A DNA stretch of 64,000 nucleotides from Rhizophagus clarus. Taxonomy: Eukaryota; Glomeromycota; Glomeromycetes; Glomerales; Glomeraceae. This document shows positions 37,901 to 46,905 of this stretch, piece after piece. The stretch covers positions 124,001-188,000 of the forward strand of contig BLAL01000266.1 in the NCBI GenBank assembly GCA_015698045.1. Reading direction: 5' to 3'. The notes under the pieces are model-generated. The model made no database searches and was not told where the DNA came from. It was given only the letters and a program-made list of their open reading frames with translations. How positions within the stretch are numbered: the first letter of the stretch is position 1; the number at the start of each line of letters is the position of its first letter. The translations under genes and the position numbers were made by a program.

Positions 37901-40900
37901 AGACCAGATTGTTGATAGAAATATCAGGAATAGAGACCGTATCAGCGGAAGACAATGAAGGGGATCGTAAAACATAAGGATCCAACTTCTCAGAATTCAA
38001 AACGGTCAAAAGAGGATCGATGTAAATGACCCATAAAAGCGGGAAAATCACTTCGCCTTGGTCTATACCAATGCGAACCCGGTAGGAAGAAGTCTCACCG
38101 TGGGCAGTAAACACCCGATTTGAACAGTTCATAAAAAGAGATAAAATAAGCGTGATAGCGGTCGCAGGTAAACGAATGCGTTCCAGAGCGAATTTCAGCA
38201 TAGTCAAATTGACAGAGTCAAAGGCTTTAGAAATGTCTTGCGATAAAATCCAGAGAGGAGAATTGGTGTAATTGGCATCATGAATGATGGACTCAAGGGT
38301 GATGATGGGGTCACGGCAGGTACCTCCTGGTAACCCCGCAAAATTGCCACCTTTAAGAACATTATGAGCAGCTAGAACGGCGGACAATCGGTTGTAAAAA
38401 AGCTTGACAAAGGATTTTCGGATAACTTCCAGAAGTGTAATGGGACGGGTATTTTTTAATTGGCATCGCCATTCGTGCGGCTTGGGGATGGGAAAAACCA
38501 TAGCTTGCCGCCAGAGATCAGGAATGTCAGCAGTAGCGAAACATTTACGGATCAGTATCAAAAGTAAAGAGTTGGCGGTAGGTCCCAAATGTTTGAGCAT
38601 TTCATAGGTAATCATGGAAGGGCCGGGAGCTTTGCCATTGGGCATAGAAGAAACCGTAGAGAGCCATTCCTCTAAAGAAGGGGGAGACAATAAAGAACTA
38701 TAAATATCAGGAGAAACAGAGTCCATGGGTAAATACGCAGAGTGCCATCGATCAGGCAAAGCTGATATATGCGAAGGTGGGGAGGATTTAATAGGAACAG
38801 CATTTTGAAAATGGTTAACCACAGCATCAGAAATGTCCGTAGGATCCGTCAACAATTGAGGAGTGGTAGGATGATCAATAAAGACACGATCCAATACGAT
38901 GCGACGACGTGAGCGAGAAAGCGCTGAGCTTATAAATGAAGAAATGTCAGTATCAAAATTCTGGTCACGAGATGCCAGATGAGCCTTAATAGAAGAATCC
39001 TGAAACTCCTTTTCTTTCAAAAGATGTAAGCCTCTTAATAATTTAGAGGCATGTGAAAGGGTACAGAATAAAGAATTAAAATTATCCGTCCGACAAGAAA
39101 GTAAAGTTGAAGGTAAAACAGGGACAGAGGAAAAAGTGGATTTATACAAATTAAATATGTTATTTAATCGAATCAAATAGCCAGACCATTTACGGTCATG
39201 GGAAGAAGAAAAGGTATGGGGGTATTTACGTAATAATCTAATAGAGTGAAGAACGCGATTAAAGAAACGATAATGCTGTATTAGGGTTTCTAAATCTTTA
39301 GGAATTTTTGGGGTATGGTCATTACCAACAGTTCGCGCGGGTAGGATAGCATTGGCACCAGCAATAATGTTAGTGTGTAAATATTCACACATACGATTAA
39401 CGTGCCAAGAAGCAAATACAACGGGAGAAATATTGCACAGATTGTCAATATGAGCAGAAAAGTCCTCCCATTGCGAAGGGGTAACCGAGTCAAAGGAAAA
39501 TATACGACGAGAACGTCGTTGGAGCTGCCGAGCACGTGCTGGCTTAAGAGAAGAAGATAAAAAGGAAGAATCGTAATAAGTAATAACAGGATTGTGATCA
39601 GAAAGGCTAAGATCACGCGCGTCAAAAATGACAGAGGTGAGTAAAAAGCGTTTAAGAAGGGGACAAGACCAGACATAATCAATGCGGGAAATAATATCCG
39701 CACGATGAAAGGTGCCCAAAGATGTAGAAGAAAAATTAACAGGGGTAAAGTCAACATATCCATTTGACAAAAGAAAATTAAAAAGACGATGGATACGTTT
39801 GGAGGCGATTTGAGGTTGATTGAAAAATATGGGGTAGAATTGATCGAGGTGCATATTGAAATCGCCACAAACTGCGTGGTGAAAACCTAATCGTTTAGCA
39901 TCTGACAAGGCGGAAATAAGGAGGTCGATAGTTTCATCGCGCAAGGATTGATCGGAAGGAGGAGGGATATAAACAACAAAAATTCGAAGCTTTATGTTTC
40001 CTTTAAAGTATAGGTCAACAAAAAGTAAGCGTGAAGAAAGTGAATTATAAGTGTGAACATGAGAGGCCAAAGAATTTTCAATAAAGAGGGAGACACCCCC
40101 GGAAGAACGAACATGTTGGGAGGTATCCAAAACAGAGGAAAAAACAGAATAATTAGAAAGTCTTTTAGACAAAAAATGCATTTGTTTAGGATGTATGTGA
40201 GTGTCAACGACACCACTAAAAGAGATGTGTTTGAGGGAAAAGAAATCATTTAATAACTCGATCTTATTCTGTGAAAACATCTTAAGACCGTTAATGTTAA
40301 GAGAAGAAATATTAAAGGAATTACAAGGGGAGAGCGAAGGAGAAGCAGAAGAAAATAAAGAATCTTGTAAGGTAAGGTCATCAATGTCTATGGGGTTGAG
40401 GGGGTTGCGTACAAAAGAGTCGTAATCAAAATTATTGTCCGTCATTATAGCACTTTGATAAAATCAGACGGGGAAGGTATAAGAAGGAGAACAATTAATC
40501 AGAACCAGCTTTATTAGCTGAGTCCGAGGAAGATGAAGAAGAAGCAATGGAACCAATAAAACCGCTGATGGAGTTGGCAAGCATATCCAATTTGTTTTCA
40601 ATAGCTGAATGCTTCGCATTAATGGCTTGAATTTCGTCATGAGTTTGGGAGGAGGGGGAGCCATATGAGAAGTAGGAGACAATGAGGAGATATCAGGGAT
40701 ATCAACTGGAGCGGAGATGAGAGCTCTAACTGGTCGCAAGGGAATGAAACCAGGAGATAGGGGGTTAAGGGTCTTTTGTACGGGTGAAACAGCAGGGCGA
40801 GGAGAGACCTGCTTAACAGTAGGAGTAGGTATAGCCGGCGCGTCTATGAGCATCTCGGAAGTTTGACTAGTGGTTGAGATGTCAGGCGGGGGCAGCAAAC

Positions 40901-43900
40901 CGAGGTGTTGCTCGATACAACTCATACATCTATCGTTGAGTTCTAAGGCAGTGATACGATCCCGAACGTCAGCCATGTCTTGTTGGAGAGATTTCAACAA
41001 GGATAGAATATTAGCAGCTTCGTGAGGAGACATAGTAGTAGCTTGATTGGGTGTTGAGAGAGGAGGAGGAGAACGTACGACCGTAGAAAAAGAAACTGAA
41101 CGGTCACGTTTATCATTGGATTTAGAGCGGTCCCGGCGAGGATTGTTATTAAGTCGGGTGGTGGCCAAGGGTTTTTGTGGTTGGGAGGATTGAGAGTTAC
41201 CAGGACCTTTTGATCGCGAGCGCGTACGAGAACCTGAGCGTGAACGCTCTTTAATTCTGGTAGGTTGGTTGATATTGAATCGTTCTTTAAGTGCAGCCAC
41301 CGGGTTCCTTCCCCTGGAACGACCTCGATCTTGGCGGCTTGGGCACTGAGAGGGGGCACAGCCTAATTTACCACATCTGTGGCAAAGTTTATTGGTATTG
41401 TCAGGGAGGTTCCATTGTAATGTGTGGCCTCGGAAACCAATGATTTGTTCCATAGCGGCATCCATGGTTTCTTGAGAATTGAACGTGACATAAGCCCAAC
41501 GTTTGGGTTTATAGGAATTCAGGGAAAGGGGAACGTTGACAGCCTTAGCACCAAGATCTCTTGTGAGGGGAGCCAGGTCGATATCCTTGGTGTTAGGAGG
41601 TAATTGCGTAAGCGTAACAACAAATGCTCGGCGGGAGGATTTCTGATCGACTGTGTAATGACACGGAGTCACCCGGAGGCAGGTGGAGAAGCAGTAAACA
41701 GCCCATTGGGTGTCGAAGCGAGTGATAGATAGGGCAGAATCATAGACAATTCTGGCTTGTTGTACTTTGGCATTTTTCCTGGAGTAAACTCGACAGGATT
41801 GAATGTTACCGAATTTCTTGAAATAAGACATGATATTGTCTTTAGTTAAGAAGAAAGGAATACCAGTAACTTGGATGGCTCGGAGGTCCTCATCACTCCG
41901 GAGCTGCTTAGGATCGTGGGCATGGAATACAAGATCCGGGAACTGTTGGTGAGCAGCACCAACGCAGGCATCACGGGCCTCCTTGGATTGGAAATGAATA
42001 ACGAGGCGTTTGGCATCACCAGAACCAGTCATTCTAGCTTTACCGGTGTACGATTCGTACATTTCTAAAAAGGTATTGTTGACGGCATCAATCAATGCCT
42101 TATTGGTGGTGAAGTTCTTTAAGGTTTCAGGGGCTGAGTTGGGGGCAGCCGCAGCTTGAAAATCATTTCTGTCGATGGAGAAGGTTGGAGATTGAACAAG
42201 GAATTGATCAGCCGGAGGATCAATTTCAGTAGCCTCATCAGGCGACGCGTTAAGGGGGGATGCAGGAGTCGTTGTTCTAGCATGCATGGACACGTTGAGT
42301 CCATCAGACGCGTTATCGTTAGGCGCAGAAAGAGCCGCAGCCATATTCGGGTGGGAGGAGAGAGAAGTAGAAGCAGTATTGTTTTCTTGAGGGGAAGAAG
42401 TAAGAACTTCAACACCAGCGTCAGCCGCTGTGTCGGCGACGATATCTTCATCCATAGCTTGTTCGGAGATGATTCGAGAGCGTTTTTGTTGGACAGTGTT
42501 CTCACCGTCAGAACCAGAGTTATCAGAGTTATTATTGTTGTTTCTTCGTTCTTGGCGGCTGGCCTTCCTACTATTAGGATTAAAGGAGCCGCGGCCTCGT
42601 CTAGCAACGTTATTAGGCATATTCGAGGACTTTTAGGTAGGGAAAACTATAAGTTTTTATGAAAAAGTGTTAGCTAAAAAAATGGACAGAGTGATCAGCG
42701 GAAAAAGGTGCGCAGATCGTTAGAATTTAAATTCAAGGCAAACGCGGCATAGTAGCCATTATCTTTATTAATCATTATTAACTCGATACAATTTACATAA
42801 AATAAAAAGAAACAAAAGAAAATAAAACTAACTAAAAACAAAACTATATAGTCTCCTAAGTAAAAATAAAGTAATAAAATTAAACTAAAAAGAATAATCG
42901 CATTACACTAAATTTCCCTAGATCTTCCCCCTTGATATATTCCAACCAAAGTAGAAGCAACTATGCTAACAAAATAACGGATAACACGCCCACTATAAAA
43001 ATCGACATCCCATCCTGCAAAAGCTGTTATTAAGTAGCACCGTTAGACGACCCATAAAACCCGACATATGTTTAAACCAGGGCAAACCTTGAGTCATCGA
43101 GTTCTTGATCCAATCAACTTCGGAGTCACGTGGAGTCACGAGATGGGTCGGAGGAGGTAAAGAAGAGAAAGGCACATACGAAGTGGCAGGCAAGTTAGAT
43201 GGCCGAGGAGTAGTCTTCAATTTGAGGGTAATGTTCATCACGTCTTCCCATTTACTCTTGTCATAAGTACGCGGATTCCAGATGCGTGTCCTAAGCTTCT
43301 GGATGAAATTATTATGTATCGCAGCTACGACCTTCATAGCAGATGGCCTGGGAATAGATAATTCAACAAATAAGTCAATAAACATGATAGGTAAACAACC
43401 CCGGATGAGCGCGTAGGAGGACCAGTTAGAAGAGGAAATGGTCCAACAGGAAAGAGAAGAGAGTTTCCTGAGCAAGGGTGTAGGATCCAGATTAGCCAAT
43501 TCACCAGCTTCACGAAGCTTAGAAAATAAGTGATTTTGATAAGATTGCAATATCTGATGCATGACAGATCGGCGTTTAGAGCAGAGAATCAAATGCATCA
43601 AGTCCTCCATGCGATCACGACACGAACGGCACGTAAGAAGATCGATATAGAGATCGGAGCGGGTGAGCTTTAACTTTTCCAGGAGAGGCAAGTCGTCGAG
43701 GAAGAGTTTAAACTTGAAGGAGTAATGTCTTGCGGCGTGAGAAGCCTGGAAGGAAGCATCATGAGCTGGAGAAAAATTAAGAGTAAACCAGGTAAGTTCC
43801 CAGTCCACTACATAGTCGTCGCTGTCAAACAGGCAATATGCAAATTGAAAACGTTTGAGAGATAAAAGGTCCTTCAAAAAGGTGGCTTGGAAGTGGAGCT

Positions 43901-44866
43901 TGAAGAGCCGCCTGGGATTAGATTCACAAACCACATTGTCATACACCAGGCGGACAGGATGCGAGGAAGTGTAAGCGTTCACGGGCAAAAGAGGAGCCGT
44001 ATCAGAGTGATGAGCAGAATTCGCAAGAGAATCAGCAAATTCGTTCCAGTAATTGCCATCATGACCTTTGACTTTGACGGGAAAGACCGCAAGACTTTTG
44101 GTATGAACGAGTCGCTCAATAGAAGCCCACAGCTCGAAGTTAGTAGTTTTGTAAAACAGACGACTATTGGAGTAGGTAAAGGAGGCACATAGTTGCAGAC
44201 CATCAATGGCAGCTTGGGAGTCCGTGTAAATAGTAACAGCGGAATCAGCCGGAGTGACGCTTAAAGCAGCGTAAATTGCAGCAGCTTCAGCTCTGGTAGA
44301 GGAAGGCCAGTTTCGTATAGTACCGTGTGCATATGTAGCAACAGAGTTAAGATATCCAGCGTCGGGAATAATTTGGACCCAAGACCAACCCATCGAGACT
44401 TCAGGTGTTCCTAAGTTAATCAAAGAACCATCGGAGAATTTAAATTCAAATTAACCAATCCATTTAATTGAATCAGAATAAATAGAATATTTCGAACGAG
44501 GGTTTCTGGGCAACAGTGCAGCCAAAAGTGGAGGAACCTCGTCAGGGATTACCATGTAAGTAAATAAATAAAATTACATTCATATAAATTAAATGTATTT
44601 ATCGAATATTCAAACTGATTTTGATATTTAGAACTATGTCCTTTATCGTAATGGTAACCCTGGGCGGCGGCTGTGGATGCGTACCGGCCAAAGATATTAT
44701 CGCGAATTTAGAACGAGATTTTGGGAGAGGCCGGGTAATTATACTATAATAAAATTTATAATTAATATTTATGTTCATGTTTTAAATTTGATAAATTTGA
44801 TCAATTTTAGTCACACGTGATGATTGTAGAAGAAGGAGAAACTTACCTACGTATTGTAGAAGATAA
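28947..44866 (+). CDS. Myb/SANT-like (trihelix-type) DNA-binding protein with LINE-filled intron
   Basis: Four exons join in frame to a 128-residue protein: 28947-29104, 44486-44555, 44632-44734, 44811-44866. Exon 1 opens MPRHTRSRRSHYNVHW and holds the first helix (WNWTMMDELVNIRRDR) and the start of the second (FWDSVAN). Across the intron it continues RIFRTRVSGQQCSQKWRN then LVRDYH, a textbook Myb/SANT-like third helix, then an Arg/Tyr-rich part and a basic end RDDCRRRRNLPTYCRR. All introns are GT-AG and phases match. Intron 1 is 15,381 bp because three LINE copies sit in it; without them and the extra target copies it would be about 80 bp. The domain is typical of transposase-derived or lineage-expanded regulators; no effector domain is present. 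Whether the gene is still spliced is unknown. Exon assembly is inference but the frame and domain continuity are strong. Confidence 0.75.
29140..29154. repeat. LINE target-site copy 1 (left border of stack)
   Basis: AGAATTTAAATTCAA, containing the perfect palindrome GAATTTAAATTC. It lies between intron sequence of the Myb/SANT-like gene and the 3' end of LINE copy A. Confidence 0.9.
29155..34537 (-). mobile_element. LINE copy A, 5'-truncated and decayed
   Basis: An older copy of the element that is complete at 34553-42721. It runs from the shared 3' end (GGCAAACGCGGC on the plus strand) to a truncation inside the endonuclease domain at 34537. It retains recognisable GDFN and SDHNPV endonuclease motifs, an RT with FMDD, RNase H with TDGS and TDSQ, and the C-terminal Cys/His finger. 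The reading frame is broken by an in-frame stop at 34121-34123, a frameshift near 33840-33890, another near 31640-31750, a nonsense codon at 31067-31069 (the homologous position in copy B is Arg) and a frameshift near 29640. It is not functional. The larger decay relative to copies B and C marks it as the first arrival. Confidence 0.92.
34538..34552. repeat. LINE target-site copy 2 (between copies A and B)
   Basis: AGAATTTAAATTCAA again, a single copy at the junction of the truncated 5' end of copy A and the 3' end of copy B. Confidence 0.9.
34809..40445 (-). CDS. LINE ORF2: APE endonuclease, reverse transcriptase, RNase H, Cys/His finger
   Basis: An open 1,878-residue frame. Residues about 45-300 are an APE-type endonuclease (SLNINGLK, CGDFN near 192, RIDYVW, SDHNPV near 281). 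Residues about 600-900 are the reverse transcriptase (RPITLL, GLPGGTCRDP, SQDISKAFDSVN near 737, DQGEVIFPLLW, FMDD near 847). Residues about 1395-1525 are RNase H with its acidic residues in YTDGS, RAEAAAIY, YTDSQAA and EFADSLANSAHH. Near 1660-1685 is a finger of the form C-x2-C-x8-H-x4-C. It performs target-primed reverse transcription of its own RNA. The usual Glu in the early endonuclease ETH motif reads Asp here (VVDTHIH). It starts 19 bp after the end of the ORF1 frame. Confidence 0.95.
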   Translation of the reverse strand: MTDNNFDYDSFVRNPLNPIDIDDLTLQDSLFSSASPSLSPCNSFNISSLNINGLKMFSQNKIELLNDFFSLKHISFSGVVDTHIHPKQMHFLSKRLSNYSVFSSVLDTSQHVRSSGGVSLFIENSLASHVHTYNSLSSRLLFVDLYFKGNIKLRIFVVYIPPPSDQSLRDETIDLLISALSDAKRLGFHHAVCGDFNMHLDQFYPIFFNQPQIASKRIHRLFNFLLSNGYVDFTPVNFSSTSLGTFHRADIISRIDYVWSCPLLKRFLLTSVIFDARDLSLSDHNPVITYYDSSFLSSSLKPARARQLQRRSRRIFSFDSVTPSQWEDFSAHIDNLCNISPVVFASWHVNRMCEYLHTNIIAGANAILPARTVGNDHTPKIPKDLETLIQHYRFFNRVLHSIRLLRKYPHTFSSSHDRKWSGYLIRLNNIFNLYKSTFSSVPVLPSTLLSCRTDNFNSLFCTLSHASKLLRGLHLLKEKEFQDSSIKAHLASRDQNFDTDISSFISSALSRSRRRIVLDRVFIDHPTTPQLLTDPTDISDAVVNHFQNAVPIKSSPPSHISALPDRWHSAYLPMDSVSPDIYSSLLSPPSLEEWLSTVSSMPNGKAPGPSMITYEMLKHLGPTANSLLLILIRKCFATADIPDLWRQAMVFPIPKPHEWRCQLKNTRPITLLEVIRKSFVKLFYNRLSAVLAAHNVLKGGNFAGLPGGTCRDPIITLESIIHDANYTNSPLWILSQDISKAFDSVNLTMLKFALERIRLPATAITLILSLFMNCSNRVFTAHGETSSYRVRIGIDQGEVIFPLLWVIYIDPLLTVLNSEKLDPYVLRSPSLSSADTVSIPDISINNLVFMDDSTLISSSKAGLEHMLSITEEFYSLNNTSANHQKYVLISNSLPLTTTTTILPVDFHLFLSSLNDISSISVTPLSITSSFRFLGVWFNIKGSRDFVRKQIASECNSFAATLRPARLSAKQVVYLYNSVLIPKLEYRMQVTHLSASDCYAATRSVRSLVKHKANFSRSLPNPILYLSQALGLINLSSHLIQCHVNNLFLMANSSTPFIQRLFIYRLMLIQFRFLIPISPLMVDDWSLWSNMNIFKCDYIACTIASMVSTPFRLQHAQFSSTFPDLTLPGHTPLYTCMSPHVFKACLKVLRKRHFYYLSQLIAPSGSHLISWTAYQTAYIAQLADKRGRSLPHKWYLDIKAHTTLPGSHEQLSAHYVRPPSVTSSIVLLPGATTTQKNRHWLVTLDGNGAPLFGKQLSVQPKKDTCVIVHWISDCLSSPGDVVRLRPCPGCDAHVPFPSASKYSAVPPRCTFKISLLRSMILPTNCERIRQSTLEVISPHTWADLSITVLPYYRRLDLLPDFSFSSSIIVDDLIVSPYIDNQFSFSSSVPLPSGSHYRYYTDGSLINLGTPEVSMGWSWVQLIPDAGYLNSVATYAHGTIRNWPSSTRAEAAAIYAALSVTPADSSVTIYTDSQAAVDGLRLCASSSYSNSRLYYKTTNFELWASIERLVHSKSLAVFPVKVKGHDGNYWNEFADSLANSAHHSDMAPLLPVDAYTSSHPVRLMYDNVVCESNPRRLLKLHFQATFLKDLLSLKRFQFVSCLFDSDDYVVDWELTWFTLNFSPAHDASFQASHSARHYTFKFKLFLDDLPLLEKLKVTRSDLYIDLLTCRSCRDRMEDLMHLILCSKRRPVMHQILQSYQNHLFSKLREAGELADQDPTPLLRKLSSLSCWTISSSNWSSYALIRGCLPAMFVDLFVELSIPRPSAMKVVAALHNNFIQKLRTRIWNPRTYDKSKWEDVMNITLKLKTTPRPSNLPATSYVPFSSLPPPTHLVTPRDSEVDWIKNSMTQGLPWFKHMSGFMGRLTVLLNNSFCRMGCRFL
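40464..42620 (-). CDS. LINE ORF1: RNA-binding protein with two RRM-like folds and a zinc knuckle
   Basis: A 718-residue open frame, probably the nucleic-acid chaperone that coats the element RNA. A basic, Asn-rich disordered start (MPNNVARRGRG) is followed by two RRM-like units (about residues 245-325, AIQVTGIPFFLTKDNI; and about 335-410, RAFVVTLTQLPPNTKDIDL). A zinc knuckle CHRCGKLGCAPSQC near 420 has Cys where His is usual. Then come an Arg/Ser-rich stretch and a short coiled coil (about 555-590). The last 60 or so residues are low-quality. After the G run at 40653-40657 the neighbouring frame reads on sensibly (QTHDEIQAINAKHSAIENK, then an Ser-rich end) to a stop at 40495-40497. A one-base indel has therefore probably altered the end of this copy. 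Confidence 0.88.
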   Translation of the reverse strand: MPNNVARRGRGSFNPNSRKASRQERRNNNNNSDNSGSDGENTVQQKRSRIISEQAMDEDIVADTAADAGVEVLTSSPQENNTASTSLSSHPNMAAALSAPNDNASDGLNVSMHARTTTPASPLNASPDEATEIDPPADQFLVQSPTFSIDRNDFQAAAAPNSAPETLKNFTTNKALIDAVNNTFLEMYESYTGKARMTGSGDAKRLVIHFQSKEARDACVGAAHQQFPDLVFHAHDPKQLRSDEDLRAIQVTGIPFFLTKDNIMSYFKKFGNIQSCRVYSRKNAKVQQARIVYDSALSITRFDTQWAVYCFSTCLRVTPCHYTVDQKSSRRAFVVTLTQLPPNTKDIDLAPLTRDLGAKAVNVPLSLNSYKPKRWAYVTFNSQETMDAAMEQIIGFRGHTLQWNLPDNTNKLCHRCGKLGCAPSQCPSRQDRGRSRGRNPVAALKERFNINQPTRIKERSRSGSRTRSRSKGPGNSQSSQPQKPLATTRLNNNPRRDRSKSNDKRDRSVSFSTVVRSPPPLSTPNQATTMSPHEAANILSLLKSLQQDMADVRDRITALELNDRCMSCIEQHLGLLPPPDISTTSQTSEMLIDAPAIPTPTVKQVSPRPAVSPVQKTLNPLSPGFIPLRPVRALISAPVDIPDISSLSPTSHMAPPPPKLMTKFKPLMRSIQLLKTNWICLPTPSAVLLVPLLLLHLPRTQLIKLVLINCSPSYTFPV
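42722..42736. repeat. LINE target-site copy 3 (between copies B and C)
   Basis: AGAATTTAAATTCAA between the 5' end of full-length copy B and the 3' end of copy C. Confidence 0.9.
42737..44434 (-). mobile_element. LINE copy C, strongly 5'-truncated
   Basis: A 1,698-bp copy holding the 3' UTR and the last 470 or so codons of ORF2, all open: RNase H from about MINLGTPEVS (44423) through the Cys/His finger to the normal stop at 42993. It is truncated inside the RNase H domain just after the TDGS region. Its first 560 bp at the 3' end are almost identical to copy B, while the remainder differs by several per cent. It lacks endonuclease and RT, so it cannot move by itself. Confidence 0.93.
44435..44449. 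repeat. LINE target-site copy 4 (right border of stack)
   Basis: AGAATTTAAATTCAA between the truncated end of LINE copy C and unique intron DNA (ATTAACCAATCC) leading to exon 2 of the Myb/SANT-like gene. Confidence 0.9.
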
Positions 44867-45230
44867 TTATTTTTATTTTTTTATTTATTAAGTGAGTAGC
44901 TAGGCCCAGTCCGTACCAAATATTGGCTGGAGACTCACGTTTTTTTTGGGCTGTGACTGATACTGACGTCCACGCCGTACAGCCTGGGTACTATTTTATA
45001 AAATAGTAGCGAACAAGTATCAAATGTGTATTTTTTTATTAAGTTATAATAAAAATTAGAATTTACTTTAATTTTAATATAAAAATTGTAAATGATAAAA
45101 AATTCGTAAATAAAAATAAATTTGTTTTCCCAAACTTAAAAAAAAAGGTGTTTATATAAAAGAAAAGGTGTTTATATTATTTTTGATTATTCAATAGTAT
45201 CACATGCCCCTTGTATACGTTCTACTGCAT
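44867..45230. other. 3' flank of Myb/SANT-like gene, with a 20-bp palindrome
   Basis: A less AT-biased stretch (44890-45010) follows the stop codon and is probably 3' UTR. It contains the perfect palindrome TACTATTTTATAAAATAGTA at 44989-45008. Beyond it the sequence is plain AT-rich DNA. Confidence 0.5.
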
Positions 45231-45234
45231 ACGC

Positions 45235-45800
45235 AGCTTTAACGATCGAATAGTAATATTAAATTTTCGAAATATTTTAACCGTAATATTACGCAGGTTT
45301 ACAGTCTCGTAAATTTTCGAAATATTTTAACCGTAATATTATGCAGGTTTACAATCTCGTAAATTTTCAAAATATTTTAACCATAATATTACACAGATTT
45401 ACAATCTTGTAAATTTTTGAAATATTTTAACCGTAATATTACGCAGGTTTACAGTCTCGTAAATTTTCAAAATATTTCAACTGTAATATTACGCAGGTTT
45501 ACAGTTTCGTAAATTTGCAGAATATTTTGACCGTAATATTACGCAGGTTTACAGTTTCGTAAATTTTCGAAATATTTCAACCGTAATATTACGCAGGTTT
45601 ACAGTCTCGTAAATTTTCGAAATATTTTGACCGTAATATTGCATAAATCTTATGATATTGAAAACTTGTGTAATATTTTGACCGTAATATCACATAAATC
45701 TTACGAAATTGTAAACTTATGTAATATTTCGAAATTTTTCGAAATATTATGCCATAAACTTTCATAAACTTACAAAATCGTAAACTTACGCAATTTTTCG
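45235..45800. repeat. Exact 50-bp tandem array (CCGTAATATTACGCAGGTTT)
   Basis: CCGTAATATT or close variants occur at 45281, 45331, 45381, 45431, 45481, 45531, 45581 and 45631, an exact 50-bp period. Each unit continues ACGCAGGTTTACAGTCTCGT and then AAATTTTCGAAATATTTTAA. Degenerate units extend to about 45800. The words match the block at 26880-27290. Confidence 0.95.
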
Positions 45801-45809
45801 CCCTATAAA

Positions 45810-46305
45810 ATTTTCTGATGATATGCTTTTATTGATATTTAGTTCATATACTATATAAATAATTTATTAAAAACTATATTCATTCTAACTTGCAAAATAT
45901 AATCATCAAAATAAAAATCAAAAATATTTATATATAAATTATTATAAAGCTAATATAAATATTTATAATATAGTATATAATTTTCAAAAATATAAATTTC
46001 TAAATTTTTTATATTTTGTAGTAACTTCAAAATATATTTTTAACATTTTAGTAAAAGTAAACTGCTTTTTATTACTTAAGTAAAATTGTTTATTTAGTAG
46101 TATTAAAAATATTTATATCTTAATTTTTATGATGCTAAGATAAATACTTGTAAAAAATTAATGGTTATATCCTTATATCTGTTTAACAATTTTGAATATA
46201 CATAGCCTAGTAATTATATGATCAAAAATGTAATTTGTAAATCAAAATACATAAATAATTATGTCAAACGTAATTACCGTAAATATTATTAGGTAAAAAA
46301 AATAA
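45810..46305. other. AT-rich gene-free DNA
   Basis: No feature beyond AT-rich low-complexity sequence. Confidence 0.6.
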
Positions 46306-46309
46306 AAAA

Positions 46310-46895
46310 AAGTCATTTTTAGCATTTATATATATAAAAAGTCAAAACTGCTGAAACTGACAGTTCCAGCATTTTTATATGTAAAAATGCAAAAAATAAT
46401 ATCAAAACTATCGGTTTGGGCATTTTTAAATGTAAAAAGTAAAAAAAAAATACTAGAACAGATTGTTCCAGCATTTTTATATAAAAGGCCAAAAAAACGT
46501 TGAGATTAATTATTCTAGTATTTTTTTATATTTAAAAAACATAAAAAAACACTAAAACTAACTGTTCTGGCATTTTTACATATAAAAAATGTAAAAAAAA
46601 TGTGCTGAAACTTACAGTTTTAGCATTTTTAAATATAAAAGTAAAAAATGCTAGAACAGACTGTTCTGATATTTTTTATATAAAAAAAAAAAAAATGCCG
46701 AAACTGATTGTTCTGGCATTTTTATATATAAAAATGTAAAAAAAATACAGAACAGACTGTTTCAGCATTTTTATATAAAAATTTAAAAAAAAATGCTAAA
46801 ACTGACTTATCCAGCATTTTTATATATAACAAATGTAAAAAAATGCTAAACCTGATAGTTTCAGTATTTTTTATATATAAAGTTTAAAAAACGCT
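46310..46895. repeat. Hairpin-forming repeat array, cluster 1
   Basis: About ten units of roughly 55-65 bp. Each is an inverted repeat, in the form AATGCTGAAACTG pairing with CAGTTTCAGCATT and separated by a very short loop, linked by TTTTTATATATAAAAA spacers that are themselves self-complementary. Variants swap in AGAACAGACTGTTCT. The same units recur at 48350-48870 and 49330-49920. Confidence 0.85.
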
Positions 46896-46905
46896 AGAAC
46901 AACTA

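Larger units (their letters stand above)
34553..42721 (-). mobile_element. Full-length two-ORF LINE (copy B, Tad-like APE-RT-RNase H)
   Basis: An 8,169-bp element on the minus strand: about 100 bp of 5' UTR, ORF1 (42620-40464), ORF2 (40445-34809) and a 256-bp 3' UTR. AATAAA lies about 25 nt before the 3' terminus, yet no poly(A) follows; the terminus abuts the AGAATTTAAATTCAA target. RNA-binding ORF1 plus APE endonuclease, reverse transcriptase and RNase H in ORF2 is the layout of Tad/I-type LINEs. ORF2 is uninterrupted; ORF1 has a probable one-base frameshift at its end. Confidence 0.93.

Noticed and set aside
45281..45680. CRISPR-like regular repeats
   Set aside because: The units are contiguous with no unique spacers, and the genome is clearly eukaryotic; it is a satellite array.
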